A stretch of DNA of 64,000 bases, taken from NCBI RefSeq assembly GCF_018860855.1, contig NZ_JAHKQE010000009.1:1-64000 (forward strand), given 5' to 3'. This stretch comes from Amphritea atlantica. Lineage in GTDB: Bacteria > Pseudomonadota > Gammaproteobacteria > Pseudomonadales > Balneatricaceae. The notes beneath the pieces are model-generated. The model searched no databases and was not told the origin of the DNA. It was given only the letters and a program-made list of their open reading frames with translations. Of this stretch, positions 34,259 to 43,252 are shown piece after piece (position 1 is the first letter of the stretch; each line of letters opens with the position of its first letter). A program made the translations under genes and the position numbers.

Positions 34259-34440
34259 TAATAGCCCGCCTCATCATGCTTTGCCGGTAAATTGATAGCG
34301 ACATCAATCCACCATTTATTCTGTGAATACTCCCTATAATAACCATTTATTTCCTTTATGTTAACCACCCACATAGAATAGCGTCCATACCAAATAACAG
34401 AGCAGCCTTATAGCTGCCAATAAAGAGAGAAGGAAACGCC
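34259..34440. promoter_or_regulatory. lysR/aceA copy 2 divergent control region
   Basis: The direct repeat ACCATTTATT occurs at 34311-34320 and 34342-34351, 31 bp apart, close to three helical turns, as expected for a regulator bound on one face. The ribosome site AGAAGGA precedes ATG 34441. The region shares no palindrome with the upstream of copy 1. Confidence 0.4.
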
Positions 34441-36033
34441 ATGTCTACTCTGAATAAAGATATCGAAACAGTAGCAGCCCTTAAAGAGACCTACGGCTCT
34501 GCCTGGAACGCTATCAACCCTGAATACGCTGCCCGTATGCGTGCCCAGAACAAATTCAAAACCGGCCTGGATATCGCTAAGTACACCGCCGCTATCATGC
34601 GTAAAGACATGGAGCGTTACGATAATGATACTTCCCAGTACACTCAGTCTCTAGGTTGCTGGCATGGTTTTATCGGCCAGCAGAAGATGATCTCTATTAA
34701 GAAACACTTCAACAGCACTGACCGTCGTTACCTCTACCTGTCTGGCTGGATGGTTGCTGCGCTGCGCTCTGAGTTCGGTCCTCTGCCGGATCAGTCTATG
34801 CACGAGAAAACCTCGGTTGCCTCACTTATCAGAGAGCTTTACACCTTCCTGCGTCAAGCCGATGCCCGTGAACTTGGCGGCCTGTTCCGTGAAGTGGATG
34901 CTGCACGTAAGGCCGGTGATAGCGCTGCTGAAGCTGCCGCACAAGAACAAATTGATAACCATATCACGCACGTTGTGCCTATCATCGCGGATATCGATGC
35001 CGGTTTCGGTAACGCTGAAGCGACTTACCTGATGGCTAAACAGATGATCGAAGCGGGTGCATGCTGTATCCAGATCGAAAACCAAGTATCTGATGAAAAA
35101 CAGTGTGGTCACCAGGACGGTAAAGTTACTGTACCTCATGAAGACTTCCTCGCTAAGATCCGCGCGGTCCGTTACGCCTTTCTTGAGCTGGGTGTAGATG
35201 ACGGTGTTATCGTAGCCCGTACCGACTCTTTAGGTGCTGGTCTGACTAAGCAGATCGCCGTGACTAACAAGCCAGGCGACCTAGGTGATCAATACAACAG
35301 CTTCTTGGATTGCGAAGAAGTCACCCCTGCCGATATGAAAAATGGCGATGTGATTCTGAACCGTGAAGGCAAACTGCTGCGTCCTAAGCGTCTGCCATCT
35401 AACCTGTTCCAGTTCCGTGCCGGTACCGGTGAAGATCGTTGTGTACTAGACTGCATCACTTCGTTGCAAAACGGTGCTGACCTGCTGTGGATCGAAACTG
35501 AAAAACCACACGTTGGTCAGATCGGCAACATGGTTAACCGTATCCGTGAAGTGTGCCCTAACGCGAAACTGGTTTACAACAACAGCCCATCCTTCAACTG
35601 GACGCTGAACTTCCGTCAGCAGGTATTCGATGCCATGGCTGAAGAAGGTAAAGATGTCTCTGCCTACAACCGTGATGAGCTGATGTCTGTTGATTACGAT
35701 GAGACTGAACTGGCGGCGATCGCTGATGAGAAAATCCGTACCTTCCAAGCCGATGCGGCCCGTGAAGCCGGTATCTTCCATCACCTGATCACCCTGCCGA
35801 CTTACCACACCGCTGCATTGTCAACTGACAACCTAGCGAAAGAGTACTTCGGTGACCAAGGCATGCTGGGCTACGTGGCTGGCGTACAACGCAAAGAGAT
35901 CCGTCAAGGTATCGCTTGTGTTAAACACCAGAACATGGCCGGTTCCGATATGGGCGATGATCACAAAGAATACTTCGCAGGCGAAGCGGCATTGAAAGCC
36001 GCTGGTGAAGACAACACCATGAACCAGTTCTAA
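34441..36033 (+). CDS. aceA: Isocitrate lyase, copy 2
   Basis: Second 530-residue isocitrate lyase, with catalytic KQCGH and Cys222. By hand comparison it differs from copy 1 at 33 of 1593 bases, of which only the two in codons 3 and 6 change the protein. The match starts at the ATG and continues 46 bases past the stop, through the terminator, then stops abruptly. Such near-identity with unrelated flanks fits recent duplication or continuing gene conversion. Its promoter faces a LysR gene, unlike copy 1. Confidence 0.96.
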   Translation: MSTLNKDIETVAALKETYGSAWNAINPEYAARMRAQNKFKTGLDIAKYTAAIMRKDMERYDNDTSQYTQSLGCWHGFIGQQKMISIKKHFNSTDRRYLYLSGWMVAALRSEFGPLPDQSMHEKTSVASLIRELYTFLRQADARELGGLFREVDAARKAGDSAAEAAAQEQIDNHITHVVPIIADIDAGFGNAEATYLMAKQMIEAGACCIQIENQVSDEKQCGHQDGKVTVPHEDFLAKIRAVRYAFLELGVDDGVIVARTDSLGAGLTKQIAVTNKPGDLGDQYNSFLDCEEVTPADMKNGDVILNREGKLLRPKRLPSNLFQFRAGTGEDRCVLDCITSLQNGADLLWIETEKPHVGQIGNMVNRIREVCPNAKLVYNNSPSFNWTLNFRQQVFDAMAEEGKDVSAYNRDELMSVDYDETELAAIADEKIRTFQADAAREAGIFHHLITLPTYHTAALSTDNLAKEYFGDQGMLGYVAGVQRKEIRQGIACVKHQNMAGSDMGDDHKEYFAGEAALKAAGEDNTMNQF

Positions 36034-36055
36034 TAACGAACCGGTTTGAACTTAA

Positions 36056-36077
36056 GGACGCTTCGGCGTCCTTTTTT
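36056..36077 (+). terminator. Terminator of aceA copy 2
   Basis: Same stem, TTCG loop and T-run as behind copy 1 (GGACGC/GCGTCC). Confidence 0.93.
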
Positions 36078-36079
36078 GT

Positions 36080-36397
36080 ATTCCACTTTCGCTCATCTGT
36101 TTATATTGGATCATCACTACCACATATATTTGACCTTTATGGTTATTCGTCAAACAAGAGATATTATTTATTGTGCTACATCAATCTAATGATGATTATT
36201 TAATAAATATAAAGACCTCTATTCAACATAACCCATATTTATCAATCTGTTACCTGATTCTTGACCACTTTGACCTCTATTTATAAACATGTAAGAATTG
36301 ATCTTTTAGTCCAACTTTTAACTAGTTTTAATACTAAAAGTCTAACGACTTAAGCCGTGTTTCGACTATGTTTATCATCGAAGGAGAGTAAGGTCTT
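36080..36397 (+). promoter_or_regulatory. AT-rich upstream region of the chemoreceptor with a sigma-28-like promoter
   Basis: No gene is seen here. TAAA (36335-36338), a 15-base spacer and GCCG (36354-36357) match the core of the flagellar sigma-28 promoter TAAA-N15-GCCGATAA, although the last four bases are TGTT. A start near 36370 would give a leader of about 28 bases including AAGGAG (36381-36386). Function is inferred. Confidence 0.35.
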
Positions 36398-37486
36398 ATG
36401 TTCGTTAGAGCTCGGGTACTGGCTGAATCACGTCAGGAAGTTATCAGGCATGAATTGGATAATGAACAGCTTCGACAGCAATTAAGTCTGGCACAGGAAC
36501 GTATTGCTATTCTCGAGGCAAGGCTAGATCAAACCACCCGCGAAAAAGATAGCGATGTCGACGTGATGCGAGGTGCTATTCGAGGATTTTCAAAACTCAG
36601 TTGTATTCGTGAGCGGATCGCCTCAATGGCAAAACATCTCCTATCAGAGCGAGACAAAATTTTAGATTCTGCAACCATCTATGATCAATCCTCCTCCAAT
36701 ATGCAGAAACTGGTGGCCGGCCTCAGCGATGTGAATGGCGAAGTCAGTATCATTCACGACCAAGTATCAACACTGCGCAGCGCCGCGGAAGAGATCAGCA
36801 AATTTGTCGGTAGTATTAAAAACATTTCGGAACAAACAAACCTACTCGCCCTAAATGCCGCTATTGAAGCCGCCAGAGCCGGCGAGCAGGGGCGCGGGTT
36901 TGCGGTCGTGGCTGACGAGGTTCGCGCACTTGCTAAGCGTGCCAGTGAAGCCAGTGGTGAGATTGAAAAACTAGTTTCCCAAATCGATCACAGCACTGAC
37001 GAAACCCGCAGCAGCATCTCAGAAACACTCGATAGCTGTAGCTCCATGCTCACAAATGCAACAGAAACCAATGATTCGCTAGAACGTTTAATCAATCACT
37101 CTATTTCAATGCACGAAACCATTACAGATGAAGCGATGGCCAGTTTCCTCGAGACCGTCAAAATGGATCATATGGTTTGGAAGCAGAATGTTTACCGCCA
37201 CTGGCTTGATAAAGAGCCTGAACATGGCGAAATCTCCGATCATACTCAATGCCGTTTGGGTCAATGGTATTACGAAGGCGATGGCGCACAAACTTATCAA
37301 TCGATGCCAAGCTTTGCTTCTCTGGATAAACCCCATGCCGATGTCCATCAAGGCGGACTGTTAGCATTAGAGCGTATTTTAAAAGATGATCTACAAGGCT
37401 CGCTTAAAGGGATATTGTTGATGGAAAGTGCCAGTGATGAAACCTTTGCCGTATTAGAAAGACTCGGTCGAGAGATGGGTAAATAG
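36398..37486 (+). CDS. Soluble methyl-accepting chemotaxis protein with C-terminal CZB domain
   Basis: 362-residue cytoplasmic receptor without signal peptide or membrane segment. Residues 1-60 are predicted coiled coil. The signalling hairpin tip lies in the centre ([20 protein letters not shown], then [15 protein letters not shown]). The C-terminal chemoreceptor zinc-binding domain has the expected 3-His/1-Cys set: His258, Cys285 (in HTQCRLGQW), His313 and His317 (PHADVH). CZB domains sense zinc or hypochlorite-type oxidation of the zinc-bound cysteine in studied cases. No che genes are nearby, so it is an orphan receptor. Confidence 0.9.
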   Translation: MFVRARVLAESRQEVIRHELDNEQLRQQLSLAQERIAILEARLDQTTREKDSDVDVMRGAIRGFSKLSCIRERIASMAKHLLSERDKILDSATIYDQSSSNMQKLVAGLSDVNGEVSIIHDQVSTLRSAAEEISKFVGSIKNISEQTNLLALNAAIEAARAGEQGRGFAVVADEVRALAKRASEASGEIEKLVSQIDHSTDETRSSISETLDSCSSMLTNATETNDSLERLINHSISMHETITDEAMASFLETVKMDHMVWKQNVYRHWLDKEPEHGEISDHTQCRLGQWYYEGDGAQTYQSMPSFASLDKPHADVHQGGLLALERILKDDLQGSLKGILLMESASDETFAVLERLGREMGK

Positions 37487-37543
37487 CCCTTTAAAGCTAC
37501 GAGCAACAAGATAACCATCCTTACTATTCGCTAGAGAGTCTGC

Positions 37544-39364
37544 TCAGACAGGCTCAATCTGCGTTTGTGCATCATGTTTGAACTGTAACTGCGCTAACCG
37601 AGCGTATAGATCAGAACTTTGCAATAACGATTCATGAGTGCCCGTGCCTACCACACGCCCCTGCTCCATCACCACAATCTGATCCGCATGTAAAATCGTT
37701 GACAGGCGGTGGGCAATAATCACTGTCGTACGGCCCTGCATCAATGTATCGAGCGCTAATTGGACGTTATGCTCGCTCTCGGTATCCAGCGCGCTGGTCG
37801 CCTCATCTAGCAACAAAATTCGGCGATCATTGAGAATGGCGCGCGCAATCGCAATCCGTTGTTTTTGTCCGCCAGAAAGACGCACACCCTGTTCGCCTAA
37901 ATCACTATGATAGCCCTGTGGCAGACGCTCAATAAACTCATGAGCATAGGCCGCTTTTGCCGCGGCGATCACTTCCTCTTCGGTAGCATCTGCTCGGCCA
38001 TAACGAATATTATCGATAACATTCGCCGTAAATAAGGCCGGCTGTTGCGAGACCAGCGCGATCTGTTGGCGTAGTTCCCAAGGGTTAAACCGCCGTAAGT
38101 CTTGTGAAGCAAAGCGAACTTGACCCTGTTGCGGATCATAAAAACGCAGCAATAACTCAAACACCGTTGATTTGCCGGCCCCAGATGGCCCAACTAAGGC
38201 TGTAATTGCGCCCTCTTTAAAGGTTAAGGAGAAATCCTCTAGCGCTGGCTGATCTGGCCGTGAGGGATAATTAAAGTACACATGCGATAGGGATAGCTCA
38301 GCGGGTAACGTAGCGGCCGTGGGTATCACTTCTTGAGTAGTGACCTGAGCATCACTATGCGAGGCTTTGGTCACCAAAGTACTGCCTTCAGGCGGTTTTA
38401 TATCACTTTCAGCGTCAAGCAGCTCCATTAAACGCTCTGTTGCACCCACGGCCCGCTGCAGTTCACCGTAGACCTCAGACATCGTGCCTACTCCCATCGC
38501 GACGATAAGCGCATAAAACACAAAGGCGCCTAGTTCACCGGCAGACATCGTACCGTTAATAACATCATAGCCGCCCACCCATAGCATCCCTGATAGCGCG
38601 CCAAAGACCAACAGGATCACCATGGCCATCAACAGCGCCCGCTGACGAATACGGTTCTGCGCCACTCGGAATGCACTATCGACTTCCACGCTAAAAGCGC
38701 GGCTCTCATGCGCTTCCTGAGTATAACTCTGTACGGTTTTAATCTGCTGAATCGCTTCACCTGCATAGCTGCCCACATCGGCAATACTATCCTGACTTTG
38801 ACGTGCGAGTTTGCGTACCTTACGACCAAAAATAAGAATCGGCAGCAGTATCAACGGTACTCCGGCCACAATAATCAGTGACAGTTTAATATTAGTGACG
38901 AACAGCATAAGCAGTGCGCCCGACGTCGTCACCACACTGCGCAGAGCCATCGAAAAAGAGCTGCCAATAATCGATTGCAGCAGGGTCGTATCGGTGGTTA
39001 AACGCGACATGATCTCGCCGCTGCGATTGGTTTCGAAAAAACTCGGGTGCAACCTAATCACATTATCAAACACCGCTTGGCGGATATCCGCAGTGACCCG
39101 CTCACCCAACCATGACACCAGATAAAAACGGATAAAGGTACCGCAGGCCATCAATACCGCCATCGCCACCAGCAGTAAAATAGACTGATTCAACTGAGAG
39201 ACAGAACCGGCCACAAAGCCATTATCAATCACCAAACGAACGCCCTGCCCAATGGCCAGCGTGATCGAGGCGGTGAACAGCAGAGCGATCATGGCGCCGA
39301 TCCAATAGCGACGATAAGGCAACATGAACCGCAACAACTGCGTCAAGGTAGAGAATTTACTCAT
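37544..39364 (-). CDS. ABC exporter with fused membrane and ATPase domains (MsbA-like)
   Basis: 606-residue half-transporter, probably a homodimer in the inner membrane. Six membrane segments cover about 1-310. The ATPase has Walker A GPSGAGKST, signature LSGGQKQR and Walker B ILLLDEATSALD. A 30-residue insert rich in Ser, Thr and Val separates the domains. It begins 52 bases after the TIGR04283-type transferase gene and closes the radical SAM cassette, so it may export the cassette product. General lipid or drug export is the alternative. ATG 39364 is preferred over TTG 39367. Confidence 0.88.
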   Translation of the reverse strand: MSKFSTLTQLLRFMLPYRRYWIGAMIALLFTASITLAIGQGVRLVIDNGFVAGSVSQLNQSILLLVAMAVLMACGTFIRFYLVSWLGERVTADIRQAVFDNVIRLHPSFFETNRSGEIMSRLTTDTTLLQSIIGSSFSMALRSVVTTSGALLMLFVTNIKLSLIIVAGVPLILLPILIFGRKVRKLARQSQDSIADVGSYAGEAIQQIKTVQSYTQEAHESRAFSVEVDSAFRVAQNRIRQRALLMAMVILLVFGALSGMLWVGGYDVINGTMSAGELGAFVFYALIVAMGVGTMSEVYGELQRAVGATERLMELLDAESDIKPPEGSTLVTKASHSDAQVTTQEVIPTAATLPAELSLSHVYFNYPSRPDQPALEDFSLTFKEGAITALVGPSGAGKSTVFELLLRFYDPQQGQVRFASQDLRRFNPWELRQQIALVSQQPALFTANVIDNIRYGRADATEEEVIAAAKAAYAHEFIERLPQGYHSDLGEQGVRLSGGQKQRIAIARAILNDRRILLLDEATSALDTESEHNVQLALDTLMQGRTTVIIAHRLSTILHADQIVVMEQGRVVGTGTHESLLQSSDLYARLAQLQFKHDAQTQIEPV

Positions 39365-39416
39365 CAAAGAAAACCCGTGTCATCAAGCATGAAGTCTGTC
39401 GGTACTCAACTAAACG

Positions 39417-40109
39417 TTACGACAACTTATGCTTTAACAAGGTCCACAATTGTGGCAAGGCCTGCTTGAGCCAATAGAGTTGATAGCGAAATGTCAGCTG
39501 GAACCATCCAGTACTCGCATATTTACGCGCACTGGTGGTGAGTACTGAACCGATATTCACTAATTTTACACCCCCATGATGCGCGCGCCAGACAAATAGA
39601 TGATCTTCGCCATAGGGAGCATCAATAGGATAACCACCTAGGCGGTTAAATTGTTCCACAGAAAGACAAAAACCTTGATCCCCAAAGGGCAAACCAAGAC
39701 AGCGCGAGCGAAGGTTAGCACCTAGACTATTAAGCCATATTGGGCCACGACCATCCGCGAGAAAACGCAGATTAAAATAGTGTAATGCGTGGGGCGCGCG
39801 CTTTAGGCTTTGATTAAGCATTTGCCACTGTGTATTTGAAAACCGGCTATCTAGATGGACAAACCAAATAAACCCAGATTTCACCTGTTGCGCCCCAGCA
39901 TTCATCTGTACTGCCCGCCCCGCTTCAACCGTTAGCGTGATAATCCGCTCATCCTGTGGCAACTGGGCGATCAACAACGCAGATTCGGGACAGAACACAA
40001 AGATAAGTTGTTGCGCTGCCGAAAGATAATCCAGCTGTCGAAGCATTGGCTGCAAACTGGTTTCAGCTGGCCCGACCGGAATAACGGCCGTGATAGGATA
40101 TGAATTCAT
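39417..40109 (-). CDS. TIGR04283-type glycosyltransferase of a radical SAM cassette
   Basis: 230-residue family 2-like glycosyltransferase. Landmarks are AVIPVGPAETSL, the motif GRAVQMNAGAQQV, FVHLDS in place of the usual DxD strand, GLPFGDQGF and GGYPIDAPYGEDHLFV. The C-terminal SARKYASTGW is also usual for the group. Members are commonly linked to radical SAM enzymes and to the CofC-like transferase that here lies upstream. Donor and acceptor are unknown. Confidence 0.82.
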   Translation of the reverse strand: MNSYPITAVIPVGPAETSLQPMLRQLDYLSAAQQLIFVFCPESALLIAQLPQDERIITLTVEAGRAVQMNAGAQQVKSGFIWFVHLDSRFSNTQWQMLNQSLKRAPHALHYFNLRFLADGRGPIWLNSLGANLRSRCLGLPFGDQGFCLSVEQFNRLGGYPIDAPYGEDHLFVWRAHHGGVKLVNIGSVLTTSARKYASTGWFQLTFRYQLYWLKQALPQLWTLLKHKLS

Positions 40110-40170
40110 CGGACTCTCTTAACCAACGGACGATGCTTAATTAAAATGGAATTAATCGAGGTTCGGTTAA

Positions 40171-41082
40171 TTAAGTTTCACTACAGGAAGCACCATATTT
40201 GAAACAACTAAAGCAACGATGATGCTTCATGCTGACCTGTTGTTCTAACGATGCTCGCAAATCACTGCCCATATCATATTCAGGGTCATCATCCACCAAC
40301 GTACAGGCATAAATACGCATCCGCCCACGCTGCTTAACGATCATTTTACTAAAGGAGCACATAAAGCTGTTGCGGGTCTCTTCAGTATGAAACTGGGTCA
40401 TGCAGTTAGTGGTAATATCCGGCCCATGACCATGACTACCGGGCGGTAGAAAATCGGGGAAGGCAACGAATTTAGTATCGCTAGGAATACCGTAATTCTC
40501 TAATATCGCCCGATACTGCTGTTCAACAGCGACGGTATCTTCCCCATCAGCCATATGCCGTGCAATAGAAACATGAAAGCCCATATCATAGAGTGCTTTC
40601 GTTCCCTTCAGCGCCAGATCAAACATACCTTCGCCACGCCCAGCATCATGCTCAGCTTCGATATGGGAATCGATACTGATACGAAAACTCACGGGATAAC
40701 GACTCTTTAACAGCGGTACTAACTGATGCAAACGCTTTTGTACCGCATCAGTACCGTTGGTCAGCACCAAACAAGGCGCATGTTCAGCCGCCTGTTGCAA
40801 AATTTTAACCAGATCTTTGGCTAAGAAAGGCTCGCCACCAGTAAATGAAAACTGCTCAACACCTAGCTCGACAGCTTGGTCGATATAGGGGGCGACATCA
40901 TCCAATTTTACTAACTCAAGCCGTGTATCACCGGGGCTGGAACCCTCAAGACAGAAATCACAACTTAGATTGCAAGCAGTACCGGTATGAAACCACAGCT
41001 CTTTTAATAAGTGAGGACGGATATACCCTCGGTCTGCGCCGTCAGCCGTTGTATACCAGTCCCGGCTTCGAATCAGTTCCAT
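40171..41082 (-). CDS. Radical SAM protein with C-terminal cysteine cluster
   Basis: 303-residue radical SAM enzyme. The SAM-cluster motif CNLSCDFC gives Cys37, Cys41 and Cys44; FTGGEPF is the GGE motif. Six more cysteines lie in the C-terminal third (227, 242, 260, 290, 293, 300), ending in CFSCFKYGASC, enough for at least one auxiliary iron-sulfur cluster of the twitch/SPASM kind. It stands between two sugar-transferase-like genes and upstream of an exporter. It lacks the layout of the arsenosugar enzyme ArsS, and no arsM is nearby. Substrate unknown. Confidence 0.85.
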   Translation of the reverse strand: MELIRSRDWYTTADGADRGYIRPHLLKELWFHTGTACNLSCDFCLEGSSPGDTRLELVKLDDVAPYIDQAVELGVEQFSFTGGEPFLAKDLVKILQQAAEHAPCLVLTNGTDAVQKRLHQLVPLLKSRYPVSFRISIDSHIEAEHDAGRGEGMFDLALKGTKALYDMGFHVSIARHMADGEDTVAVEQQYRAILENYGIPSDTKFVAFPDFLPPGSHGHGPDITTNCMTQFHTEETRNSFMCSFSKMIVKQRGRMRIYACTLVDDDPEYDMGSDLRASLEQQVSMKHHRCFSCFKYGASCSET

Positions 41083-41098
41083 ATAAACCCCTTACAGT

Positions 41099-41758
41099 TC
41101 AATCAAGTAATGCATGTATTAATGATAGTAGCTGTACTCTAGCGGGTCTTGAATCATAGGCTACTGAATCCAATAACCGGCGCAGGTCAGCTTCGGTATC
41201 AACATCGTACCCAGTGGAACTGAAAGCAACCTGAAAACCAGCCGTTTCACAAGCCGAGGCTAACTGCTCACCTAGTGCCGGCGTACTCCAACCAAGATTT
41301 TCTAAAGCAGGCCAGGGCTCGCTGCCCCCCATCGCTGTCACACCTCCATCTTCGGCGGGAGACAGCACAATATCATGCTGTTGCAACAGTTGATCAAACT
41401 CCGCATAACGCTGCACCGTGTGTTCTGGCGCATCGGTACCGATAAACAGTAACCGAGAAGCCCCCTGCTGACGTAAGACCTGATCGACATAATTCAGCTT
41501 GGCCCCTAAATTACCTTCACACTGTGGCACCACCTGATAATCCTGCAATAGCAGATCTTCTGCCCATTGCCGATCGTCTTCACTCACCGGTGATAATACA
41601 ACGGGGCCAGGCCAGCTACGTGAATCCTCAAGGGCGCAATTTAAAAGCGCACAGGCAACCTGATAAGCGGCATCTTTCCCCAAGGTAGCAGCAATACGCT
41701 GCTTACCCTGCCCATGCAGGGGGCGTTTACAAAAGATAACCAGTGTTGTCTGACTCAT
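41099..41758 (-). CDS. TIGR04282-type (DUF2064, CofC-like) transferase
   Basis: 219-residue nucleotidyltransferase or glycosyltransferase-like protein. FCKRPLHGQGKQRIA is the N-terminal nucleotide site, then LFIGTDAP and LSPAEDGGVTAMGG. Proteins of this family were named for their co-occurrence with radical SAM enzymes and TIGR04283 transferases, and both are present here. It opens the cassette, with AAGGA 8 bases before the ATG, and starts only 23 bases after the hairpin that ends cysS. Confidence 0.85.
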   Translation of the reverse strand: MSQTTLVIFCKRPLHGQGKQRIAATLGKDAAYQVACALLNCALEDSRSWPGPVVLSPVSEDDRQWAEDLLLQDYQVVPQCEGNLGAKLNYVDQVLRQQGASRLLFIGTDAPEHTVQRYAEFDQLLQQHDIVLSPAEDGGVTAMGGSEPWPALENLGWSTPALGEQLASACETAGFQVAFSSTGYDVDTEADLRRLLDSVAYDSRPARVQLLSLIHALLD

Positions 41759-41781
41759 TGACTCTGTCCTTACACATAGAA

Positions 41782-41802
41782 AAGGCAGCTCAAAGCTGCC
41801 TT
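41782..41802 (-). terminator. Terminator or attenuator between cysS and the radical SAM cassette
   Basis: A perfect 9-bp stem (AAGGCAGCT/AGCTGCCTT) with a 3-base loop and T-run on the minus strand. It lies 64 bases past the cysS stop and just 23 bases before the first cassette gene, so no full promoter fits after it. Confidence 0.85.
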
Positions 41803-41866
41803 AGGTATAAATGAAAACTTATAGCGACTCAGGTGTTATTTCTCAGCAGCATAAAGTGATTTGCCG

Positions 41867-43252
41867 TTAACCTTCACGGAACCAGGTGGTTCCCTCGCGG
41901 CTATCTTTAAGAATGATGCCTTGAGCGACCAGATCTTCACGAATCTGATCCGCGGCGGCAAAATCTTTAGCCTTTTTCGCATCAGCCCGCTGCTGTATCA
42001 GCAGTTCTATCTGCTCCGGCGCGATCTCACCGGCTTTTGTTTCACCTTGTAAAAAAGCTTCAGGTGATTGTTGCAACAAGCCGATAATGCCCGCTAACCG
42101 CTTCAGTTGGGCCGCCAAACCTGAGGCTTTCGCATCCCCTGCCCGACTTGCTGAGTTGAGTTCATTGACCAACTCAAACAGCACCGCCAAGGCTTTGGGG
42201 GTATTAAAGTCATCATCCATAGCGGCATAGAAACGTGCATCGTAATCGTTATCCAGTTCAGCTGCGAGTGCATCAACACCGTTCAGCGCTTGATAGAAAC
42301 GTTCTAAAGCACTGCGAGCTTCTTTTAAACTGTTTTCCGAATAATCGATATAACTGCGGTAGTGTACGGATGAAAGGAAATAACGGACCACCTCTGCATC
42401 ATACTTTTCCAGCACATCGCGAATGGTAAAGAAATTGCCTAACGATTTAGACATCTTCTCAGCATTGACGCGCACGGCCCCAGCATGCATCCAGGTATTG
42501 ACATACTTAACACCATTGGCCGCTTCAGACTGAGCGATCTCATTTTCATGGTGCGGAAACGGTAGATCAGGGCCGCCGCCATGAATATCAAACGTATCCC
42601 CTAGGCAGCATTTAGACATAGCGGAACATTCGATATGCCAACCGGGACGACCCGCGCCCCAAGGAGACTCCCAACTGACTTCTCCGGCTTTGGCCGCCTT
42701 CCACAGGACGAAATCCAATGGGCTCTCTTTCGCATCCTGAACTTCCACTCGGGCACCGGAACGGAGTTCATCAACATTCTTATTGGTCAGGCGACCATAG
42801 TCGGCAAATTTTTCAACTCGGTAATAAACATCACCATTGGCGGCGGCATAGGCATAATCTTTATTAATCAAGACCTGAACCATATCGATAATATCTTGAA
42901 TATGACGCGTGGCTCGAGGCTCTTGATCGGGCCGCAGAACGCTCAGCCGGTCTTCATCTTCATGCATCGCATCGATCATACGATTGGTCAGTTGATCGGG
43001 ACGCTCACCATTTTCAGCCGCCCGTTTGATGATCTTATCGTCAACATCGGTGATATTACGAATGTAGGTCACATCCCATCCCCGCGCCCGCAGATAGCGG
43101 GTAATGACATCAAACGCCACCATGACACGCGCATGCCCGATATGACAGAAATCGTATACGGTAATACCGCACACATACATGTTGATCTTGCCCTCTTCTA
43201 ACGGTTTAAAAGGGGCTTTCTCTTTAGTCAGGGTGTTATAGATCTGCAACAT
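41867..43252 (-). CDS. cysS: Cysteinyl-tRNA synthetase
   Basis: Class I synthetase of 461 residues. The zinc-binding start is MYVCGITVYD, HIGH appears as CHIGHARV, the zinc cysteine region as WHIECSAMS, and KMSKS as AEKMSKSLGN. The C-terminal helical domain is complete. It lies upstream of the cassette on the same strand, separated by a strong hairpin. It is divergent from the small Fur-controlled gene. Confidence 0.97.
   Translation of the reverse strand: MLQIYNTLTKEKAPFKPLEEGKINMYVCGITVYDFCHIGHARVMVAFDVITRYLRARGWDVTYIRNITDVDDKIIKRAAENGERPDQLTNRMIDAMHEDEDRLSVLRPDQEPRATRHIQDIIDMVQVLINKDYAYAAANGDVYYRVEKFADYGRLTNKNVDELRSGARVEVQDAKESPLDFVLWKAAKAGEVSWESPWGAGRPGWHIECSAMSKCCLGDTFDIHGGGPDLPFPHHENEIAQSEAANGVKYVNTWMHAGAVRVNAEKMSKSLGNFFTIRDVLEKYDAEVVRYFLSSVHYRSYIDYSENSLKEARSALERFYQALNGVDALAAELDNDYDARFYAAMDDDFNTPKALAVLFELVNELNSASRAGDAKASGLAAQLKRLAGIIGLLQQSPEAFLQGETKAGEIAPEQIELLIQQRADAKKAKDFAAADQIREDLVAQGIILKDSREGTTWFREG

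Noticed and set aside
30241-36033. The two aceA copies as an assembly error
   Set aside because: 33 base differences and completely different flanks on both sides show two real loci.
37544-41758. Calling the cassette an arsenosugar pathway
   Set aside because: The two transferase families fit, but neither arsM nor an ArsS-type enzyme is present, so the name would overreach.
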